Notes: generated by a model not told the origin, from the sequence alone. DNA of 64,000 nucleotides from Sinorhizobium americanum (GCF_001651855.1 NZ_LNQC01000050.1:23203-87202), one strand, 5' to 3'; positions 10,357-19,613 are shown, numbered from the stretch's first letter. Numbers and translations: made by a program.

Positions 10357-11403
10357 TCAGCCGACGGAGCCGATACGCCTGGTCTCGGCTGGCCGCTCAG
10401 GCGCCCAGCCCAGCGCCGGCGCCACCTTGGTGGCGACGAGCTCGATCGAGCGCAGGATCAGGGGATGCGGCGGATCGACCGAATGGACCTGGAAGACAAG
10501 ATCGGTCACCCGATCAAGCGTCGCGTCCGCTGAAAGGCTCGCGATCACGTCCTCCGGCGTGCCGACATGGACGTCGAAGGCGCGGATGAGATCGGCAAGC
10601 GTGTCGCCTTCTACCTTGTGGCCGGCGGCGATCAGTCTTTCGGCGCCGCGGCGGAGACCGATCTCGGCAAAGCGCAGCGCTTCCGCCCGACTGTCGGCGA
10701 CGAAAAGACTGCGGGACCCGAGAATGCGTGGGGCTCGCCTCTCGGGGAGCGCATCGAGATAGGCGTCGATGATCGGGTTCTGCAGATCGGCAAGCGACGC
10801 GCCGAGCCGGTCGGCGGGCCTTGGCTGGGTGCGCGACAGCATCAGGCCGTCGCCCGTCTTGCCCGCCCGCTCGCCGCCTTGGACCGAGAAGGTCGCCTGC
10901 CAGACGCGATCGACGAGATCAGGCGCTGCAGGATAGAGCCTGTCTCCGCCTTCGAGGCTCAGTCCCGACCAGGCATCGAGAACGATTTTCAAATGCCGCG
11001 CGAAGATCTCGCCCCGCACGCCGCTGTCCAGACCGAAGGCCGCGAAGGACGACGGCGTTCCGCCCGTCCCGAAGCCCACCTCGAGCCGCCCGCGCGAAAG
11101 GAGGTCGAGCACGGCCGTGTCCTCGGAGACGCGGATCGGATTTTCGAGCGGCAGCGTGATGACGCCGGTGCCGAGCCGGATGCGCGACGTTTGTGCGGCG
11201 AGATGGGCGAGGAAGACGAGCGGCGCCGGTAGCCCGCCTTCATCCGCATGGAAATGGTGCTGCGCCACCCAGGCGCTGTCGAAGCCGAAGCGCTCGGCGT
11301 GAGCGATCTGCTCCGCCGCCAGCCGATAGCGAACGCCCGCGGTCGTGTCATCGAGAACACGGGTGAAGAAGCCGAGGCGCTTGCGCGATGGTGTCTTTGT
11401 CAT
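10357..11403 (-). CDS. Luciferase-like monooxygenase, FMN-dependent
   Basis: A 348-aa protein. AGGAAGG precedes the ATG at 11403. The sequence shows the bacterial-luciferase-like barrel: LGFFTRVLDD, AERFGFDSAWVAQHHFH, RIRLGTGVITLPLENP, the VSEDTAVLDLLSRGRLEVGFG segment shared by flavin-dependent two-component monooxygenases, and GDGLMLSRTQ later. It resembles the putative FMN-dependent luciferase-like family that co-occurs with the two CMD families and an ABC importer. Reduced FMN must come from a separate reductase, and none is visible nearby. The substrate is presumably what the importer brings in. It is not known. Confidence 0.82.
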   Translation of the reverse strand: MTKTPSRKRLGFFTRVLDDTTAGVRYRLAAEQIAHAERFGFDSAWVAQHHFHADEGGLPAPLVFLAHLAAQTSRIRLGTGVITLPLENPIRVSEDTAVLDLLSRGRLEVGFGTGGTPSSFAAFGLDSGVRGEIFARHLKIVLDAWSGLSLEGGDRLYPAAPDLVDRVWQATFSVQGGERAGKTGDGLMLSRTQPRPADRLGASLADLQNPIIDAYLDALPERRAPRILGSRSLFVADSRAEALRFAEIGLRRGAERLIAAGHKVEGDTLADLIRAFDVHVGTPEDVIASLSADATLDRVTDLVFQVHSVDPPHPLILRSIELVATKVAPALGWAPERPAETRRIGSVG

Positions 11404-11425
11404 GGCCTTCCTGTCGATCGTTGCG

Positions 11426-13078
11426 TCACGCGAAGGCCGGATGCTTCCGGCCGGGAATGGCGCTGATGAGTTCGCGGGTGTAGTCGCTCCCGGGGTGGTC
11501 GAAGACTTGGGCGACTGGCCCCTCGTCAACCAGTCGCCCGCCCCGCAGGACCGAGACGGTGTCGGCAATCTGCCGGACCACCGCGAGGTCATGCGAGACA
11601 AAGAGGTAGGTGAGCCCGAGATCCTGCTGCAGCTCGTCCAACAGGTCGAGGATGCGCGCCTGGACCGTGACATCGAGCGCCGAGACGGCCTCATCGAGGA
11701 CGACGACCTGCGGATCGAGCACCAGGGCCCGGGCAATAGCGACGCGCTGTCGCTGGCCGCCGGAAAGCGCATGCGCCCGGCGGGTCGCGAGGGCTTCCGG
11801 AAGGCCCACGCGCGAGAGAATGGCGAGCGTCTTCTCCCGGCGCTCCAGCCGCGACAGGTTGCCGAAATTGAGAAGCGGTTCCTCGACGATCTCGAAGATC
11901 GTCTGGCGCGGATCGAGCGAGGCGTAGGGATTCTGGTAGACTAGCTGGATCTTGCGCCTGAACTGCCGCAAGGTCTCGCCGCCAAGGGTGGAAAGGTCGG
12001 TGCCGTCGATCTCGATCTTGCCCGAGGTCGGTTTCTGGAAGCCGACCACCGCCCGGACCGTCGTGGTCTTGCCTGAGCCGGACTCGCCGACGATCGCGTG
12101 GGTCGTGCCGCGGCGAACGCGGAAGGAAACGTGGTCGACGGCGGAGAACGGCGCCTCGCCCCTCGTCGGACGGGGAAATTCCTGCACCAGTTGCTCCACC
12201 ACTACGACATCGTCCGTCGCCGCAGTGCCGGTGGACGAGCGGGCGGTCGCCGTGACCCACGCTGCCGAACGCGACAGCGATGGCGCATCGGCGATCAGTT
12301 GCCTTGTATAGGGGCTGCGCGGGGCGGCCAGAACCTCGCTTGCCCTCCCCTCCTCCTGAACACGGCCACCCTGCAGCACGACCAGCCGATCGGCGCGATC
12401 GACGGCAACGCCGAGATCGTGGGTAACGAGCAGTACCGCGGTGCCGTATTCCGCACGCAACTCGTCGATGAGGTCGAGGATCCGCTTCTGCACCGTGACA
12501 TCGAGAGCGCTTGTCGGCTCGTCGGCGATGATGAGCTCGGGTTTCAGTGCGATGGCAATGGCGATCAGCACGCGCTGGCGCATGCCGCCAGAGAGCTCAT
12601 GCGGATATTGCCGCGCCCGCAGTTCCGGATCCGGGAGACCGACACACTCCAGCAGCGCAAGCACCCGCCGCTCCAGCTCCTTCCCACGTGCCTCTCCGTG
12701 AATCTCCAGGATTTCACCGACCTGGGCGCCAATGGTCTTGACCGGGTTCAGCGAACTTCCGGGATCCTGCGGCACAAGGCTGATGCGCGCGCCCCGGATC
12801 GTATCGAACTGCCTGTCGGACCAGCGGGAAATATCCGTGCCGTTGAGCCTGATGGTGCCGCGGTCCACGTGGCCGTTGGCGGGAAGCAAGCCGATGACGG
12901 ACTGTGCCGTCGTCGTCTTGCCGGAGCCGGACTCTCCGACGAGCGCCACGACCTCGCCGGGCTCCACGCGGAAGCTCACACCATGGACCACCGGATGGTA
13001 GCGCTCGCCGCCGTGATAGGAGATCTTGAGGTCCGACACCTCCAGTACCGGAGTGCCCTGATCGGCCGAGAATGTCAT
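11426..13078 (-). CDS. ABC transporter ATP-binding protein, two fused ATPase domains
   Basis: A 550-aa protein from the ATG at 13078, which overlaps the TGA of the permease at 13075 (ATGA), so the two are probably translationally coupled. It has two complete ABC domains. The first has Walker A GESGSGKTT, signature LSGGMRQR, Walker B LIIADEPTSALD and VTHDLG. The second has GESGSGKTT, LSGGQRQR, VVVLDEAVSALD and VSHDLAV. This is the DppD-DppF fusion common to oligopeptide/nickel-type importers, and each half carries the C-terminal SPYTRQLI or SDYTRELI oligopeptide-ABC motif. It powers the two permeases encoded just upstream. Confidence 0.92.
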   Translation of the reverse strand: MTFSADQGTPVLEVSDLKISYHGGERYHPVVHGVSFRVEPGEVVALVGESGSGKTTTAQSVIGLLPANGHVDRGTIRLNGTDISRWSDRQFDTIRGARISLVPQDPGSSLNPVKTIGAQVGEILEIHGEARGKELERRVLALLECVGLPDPELRARQYPHELSGGMRQRVLIAIAIALKPELIIADEPTSALDVTVQKRILDLIDELRAEYGTAVLLVTHDLGVAVDRADRLVVLQGGRVQEEGRASEVLAAPRSPYTRQLIADAPSLSRSAAWVTATARSSTGTAATDDVVVVEQLVQEFPRPTRGEAPFSAVDHVSFRVRRGTTHAIVGESGSGKTTTVRAVVGFQKPTSGKIEIDGTDLSTLGGETLRQFRRKIQLVYQNPYASLDPRQTIFEIVEEPLLNFGNLSRLERREKTLAILSRVGLPEALATRRAHALSGGQRQRVAIARALVLDPQVVVLDEAVSALDVTVQARILDLLDELQQDLGLTYLFVSHDLAVVRQIADTVSVLRGGRLVDEGPVAQVFDHPGSDYTRELISAIPGRKHPAFA

Positions 13079-13956
13079 GAGGTCACCTTTCCGAAGGATT
13101 GGCTGACGCGATTGGCGGCGAGAACCACGAGCACGACCACGAAACCGGGGGCGGTCGTCAGCCACCAGGCCGTCGAGATGTAGTTGCGGCCCTCGGCGAT
13201 CAGCAGCCCCCATTCCGGTGTCGGCGGCGGCGCGCCGTAGCCGAGGAAGCCGAGCGTCGAGATCTGCAGAACGGCGGAGCCGAAGTGAAGCGCTGCGATG
13301 GCGATCACCGAAGTCAGCGAATTCGGGAGCACATGCCGCCAGAGTACCGCGCGAAACGTGCCGCCGCTTCCGAACGCTGCTTCGACATAGTCGCTCCTGC
13401 GCACCCGCACGACCTCGGACCGGGCAAGACGCGCAAAACCCGCCACCGACGTCAAGCCGACAGCGATCGCAGCATTCACAGTGCCGAAACCGAGCAGGAT
13501 GATGATGCTCAGCGAAAGGAGAAGCGGCGGGATCGACAAGAGAACATCGACGATGCGCATGATCGCGTCGTCGAGCCTGCGGCCGACGGAGCCTGCGATC
13601 ACGCCGAGCGTCGTGCCGACGATGAGCCCGAGACCGACAGCCACAAAAGCACCGGTTAGCGAGTGGACGGCGCCGTAGACGATGCGCGCATAGAGATCGC
13701 GGCCGAGCGCATCGGTACCGAGGAGATGGAGTGCATCCGGCCGCTTGAGCTGCGCACCGCCAACACCCTCGACGGGATTGTAGCTCGTGAAGAGCGCCGG
13801 GGCGATCGCCCAGAGAAACACGGTGGCAAGGATCAGCCAGGAGAGCGCAAGGCCCGGCGGCAGTCGCCTTGCGAGGCGGGCGAGCCGCGCACGCCGCGAG
13901 GAACCGGCACGGCCGTCTGCACCGATTTCACTGCGGATCGTGTCTAAGGTGGTCAT
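13075..13956 (-). CDS. ABC transporter permease (DppC type)
   Basis: A 293-aa membrane protein starting at the ATG at 13956, which overlaps the stop of the upstream permease by ATGA. It has an N-terminal cytoplasmic tail rich in arginine, a first membrane helix (LALSWLILATVFLWAIAPAL), the HLLGTDALGRDLYARIVYGA motif of DppC-type permeases, further helices, and the EAA loop YVEAAFGSGGTFRAVLWRHVLPN that contacts the ATPase. The C-terminus ends in a strong helix (GFVVVLVVLAANRV). It works with the permease at 13953 and the fused ATPase at 11426. Confidence 0.92.
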   Translation of the reverse strand: MTTLDTIRSEIGADGRAGSSRRARLARLARRLPPGLALSWLILATVFLWAIAPALFTSYNPVEGVGGAQLKRPDALHLLGTDALGRDLYARIVYGAVHSLTGAFVAVGLGLIVGTTLGVIAGSVGRRLDDAIMRIVDVLLSIPPLLLSLSIIILLGFGTVNAAIAVGLTSVAGFARLARSEVVRVRRSDYVEAAFGSGGTFRAVLWRHVLPNSLTSVIAIAALHFGSAVLQISTLGFLGYGAPPPTPEWGLLIAEGRNYISTAWWLTTAPGFVVVLVVLAANRVSQSFGKVTS

Positions 13957-14900
13957 GCCGTCGCTCCCGATCTTGTCCTGAGGCGCGGATCGAGCACGGG
14001 GTAAAGGAGATCCACGATGAGGTTGATGGCGACGAAAGCCGCGGCGGAAAGCACGACAATTGCCTGCAACACGGCCACGTCCTGCGTACCGACGGCGCGC
14101 TCGGTGAGGCCCCCTATGCCGTTGAGGCCGAAGACCGTCTCCGTGACGACGGCGCCGGCGATTAGTTCGCCGAAGAGCACGCCGGCGATGGTCAACGTCG
14201 GCAGCAGCGCGTTCTTCGCGACATGCCGCCAGAGGACCCGGCCCTGCGTGGCGCCCTTGGCGCGCGCGACAGTGATGAAGGGCTGGGTCAGCACCGCATC
14301 GATGTTGCGCACCAGCACCTGGGCAAGCGGCGCGGAGATCGGCACTGCGAGGGTCGCGACCGGCAAGATGAATTCCTGCCACGGCCCGGGATTGATCACC
14401 GGTACAAGCTTCAGCCGGAACGAGAAGATCTGGATCAACATGATGCCGAGCCAGAAGGTCGGAATGGAGATGAAGAGCGACGGGACCGACTGGATCGCGG
14501 AACGAAGCCAGGCGAAGGGCGCAAGGCTCGACAGGAAGGCGATCGCAACCGCCAAGATCGCTGCGGTCAAGAATCCGATGGCCGCGAGCTTCAGCGTCAC
14601 CGGCAGATGCGCCGCAAGACTGGCGCTCACGGGCACGCCCGCCTGGACGGAATAGCCGAAATTGCCGCTCAGGAAATTGCCGATGGTTTGGACATATTGC
14701 AGCCAGAGCGGACTGTCGGCGGCGTAGGCCGCGCGGATCTCGGCGATCTGCTGCGGCGTCAGGCCGAGATCAGGGTTCTGGAACTTGATGAGGATCGCAT
14801 CACCCGGCATCGCCTGCAGAAGCACGAAGGAGACCGTGAAGGCCGCCCACAGCACCAGAAGTGCCTGGCCGATGCGGTTGAACAGATATCGGGACGTCAT
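13953..14900 (-). CDS. ABC transporter permease (DppB type)
   Basis: A 315-aa membrane protein starting at 14900. It has a DppB-type N-terminus (RYLFNRIGQALLVLWAAFTV), PGD in LLQAMPGDAI, the long periplasmic loop, several membrane helices and the EAA loop FITVARAKGATQGRVLWRHVAKNALLP. Family members form a heterodimer with the DppC-type partner, encoded here by the overlapping next gene. The gene follows the binding-protein gene after 65 bases. Confidence 0.92.
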   Translation of the reverse strand: MTSRYLFNRIGQALLVLWAAFTVSFVLLQAMPGDAILIKFQNPDLGLTPQQIAEIRAAYAADSPLWLQYVQTIGNFLSGNFGYSVQAGVPVSASLAAHLPVTLKLAAIGFLTAAILAVAIAFLSSLAPFAWLRSAIQSVPSLFISIPTFWLGIMLIQIFSFRLKLVPVINPGPWQEFILPVATLAVPISAPLAQVLVRNIDAVLTQPFITVARAKGATQGRVLWRHVAKNALLPTLTIAGVLFGELIAGAVVTETVFGLNGIGGLTERAVGTQDVAVLQAIVVLSAAAFVAINLIVDLLYPVLDPRLRTRSGATA

Positions 14901-14965
14901 GGTTTTTTCACCGTTTGATCCGGTTGGATCGGCGGTGCGCTCGGTGGCACGCCGACCAATGGCGA

Positions 14966-16606
14966 TCAGTGCTCGGCCAGCCAGGTGCTGTAGAAGCTCG
15001 GACGGCCGACCGCCTCGAAAGCGACGCCGTGCACGTAGGGCGCGCCGGCGAAAGCCTGGGGCTCTTCGAAGATCGGAATGGCATAGGCCTGGTCGATCAC
15101 GTAGTTCTGCACCTCTCCGGCGATCGCGAGCCGCTTGTCGCGGTCGGGCTCGGAGGCAAGCTGTTCGAGGAGACCGTTGAGCCTCTCGTCGACGAAGCTC
15201 TTGACCTTGTCGCCTAGCCCTCCCTTCTGGCGCAGCACGTCGCGATTCTTCGGGTAGTACTGGCTCTTGATGACGTCGGGGTCGGCGCGTCCGACCATCG
15301 CCGGCGACACCGGTGTCTTCTCAGGGTCGAGGTCGTCGACTGTCTTGCTGCCGCTGTCGCCGGCGAGCACGTTGAGCTTGACGCCGAGCTTGCCCCATTG
15401 CTGGGCGACGAGTTGGAGGGTTTCCTTGTTCTGCGGTTGCGGCAGGGATTCGTAGGCCGTTAGCACCAGCTCCTTGCCTTCCTTCTGGCGCCGGCCGTTG
15501 GGCCCGAGCGTCCAGCCCGCCTCCTCCAGAAGCGTCCTAGATTTTTCCGGATCGAAGGTCAGCTTGTCGGAGAGATCGACATAGCCGAGTGCGGTCGAAG
15601 CGATGATCGAGGTCGCCTGCGGATAATTCTTCGAGAAGAGCGTCGAGACGATTTCCTTCGTGTCGGTCGCGTGGAGGAGCGCCTGGCGTACCCGAACGTC
15701 GGCGACGAGCGGATTGTCCGGGCGGAAGACCACGCTGTTGTTCACGCCGCGGGTGGACGGCGCGTAGATCTGGAAGTCCTGGGCCTCGACCTGGGCTTCG
15801 TCATAGGCCTGCACCTGGCGGATGAAATCCGCCTGCCCTGCCAGCAATGCACCGATGCGGACGCTGTCCTCGCCGGTGATGATGTACGTGATGCCGTCGA
15901 GATAGGCTCGACCCTGATGTGAGAGCTTCGCCGGACCCCAGACGTAGTCCTCGCGGGCCCTGAGCTTCAGTTCCTTACCGAGCGTTTCGCTTTCCACCAC
16001 GAAGGGACCGGACCCAATGATCCTTGTCGCGTCGCCGAGTTCTTCGAACGGCAGCGCCAGTGTGCTCAAGGAGACGAGGCCGGAGCCGATCACCGACGTG
16101 CCCTGCAGGAAGCCCGGCGCCGGCTTCTTGAAGTAGAACTTCACCGTCAGCGCATCGATGACCTCGCTGCGGTCGTAATTGTTGATGACTTCCGAGACCG
16201 GCTGCTTCAGCGCCTTGTTGCCGAGGCCGTAGACGTCGAAGTTCTTCGCGACCGCTGCCGCATCGAGCGGCGTACCGTCGGAAAAAGTAACACCGGGGCG
16301 GATCTTGAACGTGTATTCGGTCGCGTCCTCATTGATCGTCCAGGATTCGGCGATCCAGGGCTCGATTTCCAAGGTCTTCGGATTCTGGTAGGTGAGCTTG
16401 TCCGTGATCTGGTTGAGCACGCCGCCGTTCGGGTAGAAGCCGCCGGCCGGAGGGTAGAGATTGGTGTGCGCCTGTTGCTCCAGGTAAACGAGCGTTCCAC
16501 CCTTCACCGGCTGGCTTGCCTCTTCGGCAAAGGCGACTGGCAGCGAAAAGCTTGTGGCAGCAACGGCTGCCACGGCGAAAGCGAGTCGTTTGAGCGTGGT
16601 CGTCAT
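14966..16606 (-). CDS. Peptide-type ABC transporter substrate-binding protein
   Basis: A 546-aa exported protein and the first gene of the seven-gene operon that ends at 9047. Residues 1-28 form a Sec signal peptide (LKRLAFAVAAVAATSFSLPVAFAEE). The mature part is an SBP_bac_5 fold: KGGTLVYLEQQAHTNLYPP, the WIAESWTINEDATEYTFKIRPGVTFSDG segment diagnostic of the family, and a periplasmic C-terminus. It looks like the binding-protein family linked with luciferase-like monooxygenase and CMD genes. AAGGA lies upstream of the ATG. The ligand is unknown. The operon context argues for an oxidisable organic solute rather than simple peptides. Confidence 0.88.
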   Translation of the reverse strand: MTTTLKRLAFAVAAVAATSFSLPVAFAEEASQPVKGGTLVYLEQQAHTNLYPPAGGFYPNGGVLNQITDKLTYQNPKTLEIEPWIAESWTINEDATEYTFKIRPGVTFSDGTPLDAAAVAKNFDVYGLGNKALKQPVSEVINNYDRSEVIDALTVKFYFKKPAPGFLQGTSVIGSGLVSLSTLALPFEELGDATRIIGSGPFVVESETLGKELKLRAREDYVWGPAKLSHQGRAYLDGITYIITGEDSVRIGALLAGQADFIRQVQAYDEAQVEAQDFQIYAPSTRGVNNSVVFRPDNPLVADVRVRQALLHATDTKEIVSTLFSKNYPQATSIIASTALGYVDLSDKLTFDPEKSRTLLEEAGWTLGPNGRRQKEGKELVLTAYESLPQPQNKETLQLVAQQWGKLGVKLNVLAGDSGSKTVDDLDPEKTPVSPAMVGRADPDVIKSQYYPKNRDVLRQKGGLGDKVKSFVDERLNGLLEQLASEPDRDKRLAIAGEVQNYVIDQAYAIPIFEEPQAFAGAPYVHGVAFEAVGRPSFYSTWLAEH

Positions 16607-17255
16607 TCAGGACCGTCCTTGGAATTCTTGAGGATACGGTCGGTATTTCACGCGCGTTTGTCGACTAAATCTAGCAAAATTATGTGCAATTCCTTTGCTA
16701 AGGAGAAAAGAAGCTTCCTATCGCGGTCACTTGAGAGTTGATTTGTTCGATGGTCACGCATGCAGGCACGTTGCCGTGGCTTCACCTTTACGCCTTGGGG
16801 GAAGGGCTCGCGGGTGCGTTGGAAGGAGGCTGTCGCTCTTGACCCTTCTCGGACCTTGCTGCCGGGAAGTTGACGGGCAAGTCCCCACTCCGTTGTTGTC
16901 GTTCAGTGCTCATCGTCGCTATGCATCTCCAGTCGCAGGAAAGCAGCTTCTATTTGCAGCAGATCAGCCGAACGTGGCTCGCCATGCCAAATTCTGATAT
17001 CCTAGTTGGGAGGCAGTTGCTCATGCGTACCTACGGCATGTGGGGATTCCGGGGCATCGGCTATCGGAGATGCAGTCTCGGCTCAGGCACTGTCGAAGCT
17101 AGTCGGGCGGCTTACAGCCGCAAGCGTGATCTCGATCGGTGAAAACGAGCGCTCGGGGCGAACCACACACGTCTCTACGCAAGCACGTTGCCTCAAAAAT
17201 CTGCGGCGGCGCTGAGCATCGGCTTGAATCCGCCGCTCACACCGAGGAGGAACCA
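16607..17255. other. Promoter region upstream of the importer operon
   Basis: No gene is supported here. The stretch separates the divergent importer operon (start 16606) from the secreted protein at 17256. It contains the inverted repeat described at 16672-16700 and the GAGGAGGA ribosome site at 17243-17250. Confidence 0.5.
16672..16700. promoter_or_regulatory. Inverted repeat, candidate operator of the importer/monooxygenase operon
   Basis: TAGCAAA and TTTGCTA form a perfect 7-bp inverted repeat with a 15-base AT-rich spacer, about 65-95 bases upstream of the binding-protein start at 16606. No regulator gene lies next to this operon, so the binding protein would act from elsewhere. Confidence 0.4.
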
Positions 17256-17810
17256 ATGAAAAACTTGATCGCGGCATCCGCGGCAGCGATAACGCCTGTC
17301 AAAAGTGCGCTTCTCTCCGGATTACTCGTTGCCCTGGCTCCCGAAGTCGTCCTGGGGGCTCCTATCGAAAAGAAGGGGACCACACCCTACGTGACGCACT
17401 TCATTTTTCGCCCCCTGATGAGCATTGACGTTCCGGGCGTCGGTAAGGCCACCGCGCTGGAGGCCGTCGGCACCACCGAAAATATGAAGGGAGAAGCAAT
17501 GCTCGACAAGATGTCAGCACATTGTACGGCGGTAAGCGTTGCTTCGGGTGACAAGAACTTCATTGATGGCGCCTGTGTGTTAGCCGACAAGGATGGCGAC
17601 AAGATCTTTTCGACCTTTGATACGCGTGACCTAGACAAGTCGCAGCCGGAAATGGATTGTGGCACCCATATCATCACCGGGGGCACCGGCAAGTACGCGG
17701 GCATTACCGGGCGTGAGCCCTTTGCGTGTATGGAGATGCCTGCACTGGCTGGACCCGGCGGCTATACTGCGATGGACATACCGCATAACACGTCGTGGGA
17801 GATCAAATGA
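17256..17810 (+). CDS. Secreted protein, possible AOC-barrel-like fold
   Basis: A 184-aa protein from the ATG at 17256, with GAGGAGGA just before it. Residues 1-35 form a signal peptide (hydrophobic SALLSGLLVALAPEVVLGA with an Ala-x-Ala-like end). The mature chain is beta-rich and includes THIITGGTGKYAGITGREPF, a pattern shared by allene-oxide-cyclase/dirigent-like barrel proteins (GGTGKYAGxxG). Three cysteines (AHCTAV, GACVLAD, MDCGTH) and a later one (FACMEM) could form disulfides in the periplasm. I do not recognise a function. It is a single gene, closed by the terminator at 17853 and followed by an insertion sequence. Confidence 0.7.
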   Translation: MKNLIAASAAAITPVKSALLSGLLVALAPEVVLGAPIEKKGTTPYVTHFIFRPLMSIDVPGVGKATALEAVGTTENMKGEAMLDKMSAHCTAVSVASGDKNFIDGACVLADKDGDKIFSTFDTRDLDKSQPEMDCGTHIITGGTGKYAGITGREPFACMEMPALAGPGGYTAMDIPHNTSWEIK

Positions 17811-17852
17811 CAGGAACCTCGATGCTCTATCGCAAACCGGCCCAAAAAGGTA

Positions 17853-17884
17853 AGAAGAGCCCGGCACGCAAGCCGGGTTCTTCT
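17853..17884 (+). terminator. Intrinsic-terminator-like hairpin
   Basis: AGAAGAGCCCGGC, a 6-base loop, then GCCGGGTTCTTCT form a 13-bp stem with a single G-T pair. It lies about 45 bases after the stop at 17810. The 3-prime arm ends in TTCTTCT rather than a pure T run. The region from here to the IS at 18064 holds no gene. Confidence 0.65.
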
Positions 17885-18063
17885 ATGCTGAAGCGCGGTA
17901 GATCCTTTATCCGCATCGTGAGATCGTGGCGCGCTCTTGGAGGGACCGAGCAGTCCAGATCAATTCGGTCTGCGTTGTCCCCATCATTGGCCGAGCACCA
18001 GCATCCGATGCGTGGCGCATAGCGGTCACTCAGCGCCGTTCCAATGAATTTCGGCTATCCACC

Positions 18064-19597
18064 GATAGTGTTGAAAAAGTCCGGCTTGAAACAGTCTTGA
18101 AGCACTGACTCAGTCTTCGTATCGGAAGGAGATTGAGTCGATGATGGGCGAGCAAAGTGCGATGCAGGAGGAGTTGTTCTATGGCTTCAGTCTGGAACGG
18201 TACGTGCCGGCGGACCACCTGCTCAGAGCCATCGACCGCTTCGTTGACCTTTCCGGTGTCCGCCAGCACCTCGCGCCGTACTACAGCCCGATCGGCCGTC
18301 CCTCGATCGACCCTGAACTGCTGATCCGCATGCTGATTGTCGGCTACTGCTTCGGCATCCGCTCGGAGCGGCGGCTGTGCGAGGAAGTCCATCTGAACCT
18401 GGCCTGTCGGTGGTTCTGCCGGCTTGGCCTAGAGGGCGATGTGCCGGACCATTCGACCTTCTCCAAGACACGCCATGGCCGCTTCCGCGATGCCGATCTG
18501 CTGCGCGAGCTGTTTGAGACCGTCGTGCGGCGCTGCATGAGAGAAGGCCTCGGCGGCGGCGAGGGCTTTGCCGTCGATGCCAGCATGATCGTGGCGGACG
18601 CTCATCGTCAGCGCGGGATCGAAACGGCTGAGGAGCTCAACCCCACGGCAAAGCGGGCTGTGGCCGAGTACCTCGCCACCCTTGATGATGCCGCCTTCGG
18701 AGCCGCCACGCCGGTGGAGCCCAAGTTCATCTCGCCGGTCGACCCAGCAGCACGCTGGACCGCCTCCTGGGGCGGCCCGGCTGTCTACGCCTACTGCACC
18801 AACTATCTCATCGATGTGGAGCACGCCATCATCGTGGACGTTGAGCCCTCGACTGCGGTGCGTCAGGCCGAGGTGACGGCCGCAAAGACCATGATCGAAC
18901 GTACTCACGACGAATTCGGCCTGTGGCCGGAACGGCTGATTGCCGACACTGGCTACGGCTCGGCCGAGATGCTGAACTGGCTGGTGCATGAGCGCGGGAT
19001 CGAGCCGCATATCCCGGTGTTCGATAAGTCCAAGTGCAAGGACGGCACCTTCTCGCGGGAGGACTTCGCCTACGACCATTCAAGCGACACCTACCGCTGC
19101 CCAGGTGGCAAGCTTCTTCAGCACTACCGCCGGCGATTCACAACACCGCGGACCGGTGTGGGAAAGGACAACACGCTACGTTATCTGGCGAGCAAGCATG
19201 ATTGCGACGCCTGCGCACTTAAGCCCCGCTGCTGTCCCAATACGCCGGCGCGCAAGGTAACGCGCTCAATCTATGAGGGCGCGCGCGACATGGCTCGCGA
19301 CATCGCCAAAACCGACGCGTACCAGACGTCACGCTATCAGCGGAAGAAGGTGGAGATGCTCTTCGCGCACCTCAAACGCATTCTGAAGCTCGATAGATTG
19401 CGACTACGCGGCCCCTGCGGTGCCCGCGATGAGTTCCACCTCGCCGCCATCGCCCAGAATCTCAGGAAATTGGCCAAGATCTGCAGCCGGCGGACGGTGA
19501 TCCCGGCCAGTTAGGGCGAGGAGGTCACGTCGACCTCAATTGCGACGCCCTGAGCGAGCTACCTTTCCGGCTAAAAGCTGACTTCTTCAACACTATC
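18064..19597 (+). mobile_element. Complete IS1182-family insertion sequence
   Basis: The element is bounded by inverted ends. The left end, from 18064, reads GATAGTGTTGAAAAAGTCCG. The right end, read inward from 19597, is GATAGTGTTGAAGAAGTCAG, giving about 20 of the first 24 bases paired. CACC occurs directly outside both ends (18060-18063 and 19598-19601), consistent with a 4-bp target duplication. The single transposase gene at 18141 is intact. The element is about 1.53 kb and may still be mobile. Confidence 0.85.
18141..19514 (+). CDS. IS1182 family transposase
   Basis: A 457-aa DDE transposase starting at the ATG at 18141 after GGAAGGAG. Domains in order: the N-terminal transposase domain (FYGFSLERYVPADHLLRAID, GRPSIDPELLIRMLIVGY), the first acidic residue in GFAVDASMI, the second in RLIADTGYGS, and a C-terminal cysteine-rich stretch (HDCDACALKPRCC) typical of the group, with the last acidic residue near KKVEMLFAHLKRIL. 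The order and length are normal for IS1182 members, and no frameshift is seen. It is the sole gene of the element bounded by inverted repeats at 18064 and 19597. Confidence 0.92.
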   Translation: MMGEQSAMQEELFYGFSLERYVPADHLLRAIDRFVDLSGVRQHLAPYYSPIGRPSIDPELLIRMLIVGYCFGIRSERRLCEEVHLNLACRWFCRLGLEGDVPDHSTFSKTRHGRFRDADLLRELFETVVRRCMREGLGGGEGFAVDASMIVADAHRQRGIETAEELNPTAKRAVAEYLATLDDAAFGAATPVEPKFISPVDPAARWTASWGGPAVYAYCTNYLIDVEHAIIVDVEPSTAVRQAEVTAAKTMIERTHDEFGLWPERLIADTGYGSAEMLNWLVHERGIEPHIPVFDKSKCKDGTFSREDFAYDHSSDTYRCPGGKLLQHYRRRFTTPRTGVGKDNTLRYLASKHDCDACALKPRCCPNTPARKVTRSIYEGARDMARDIAKTDAYQTSRYQRKKVEMLFAHLKRILKLDRLRLRGPCGARDEFHLAAIAQNLRKLAKICSRRTVIPAS

Positions 19598-19613
19598 CAC
19601 CCATCACGGCCAC

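Noticed and set aside
12098..13183. A 361-codon frame on the plus strand
   Set aside because: It is antisense to the fused ABC ATPase, which has intact Walker and signature motifs in both halves.
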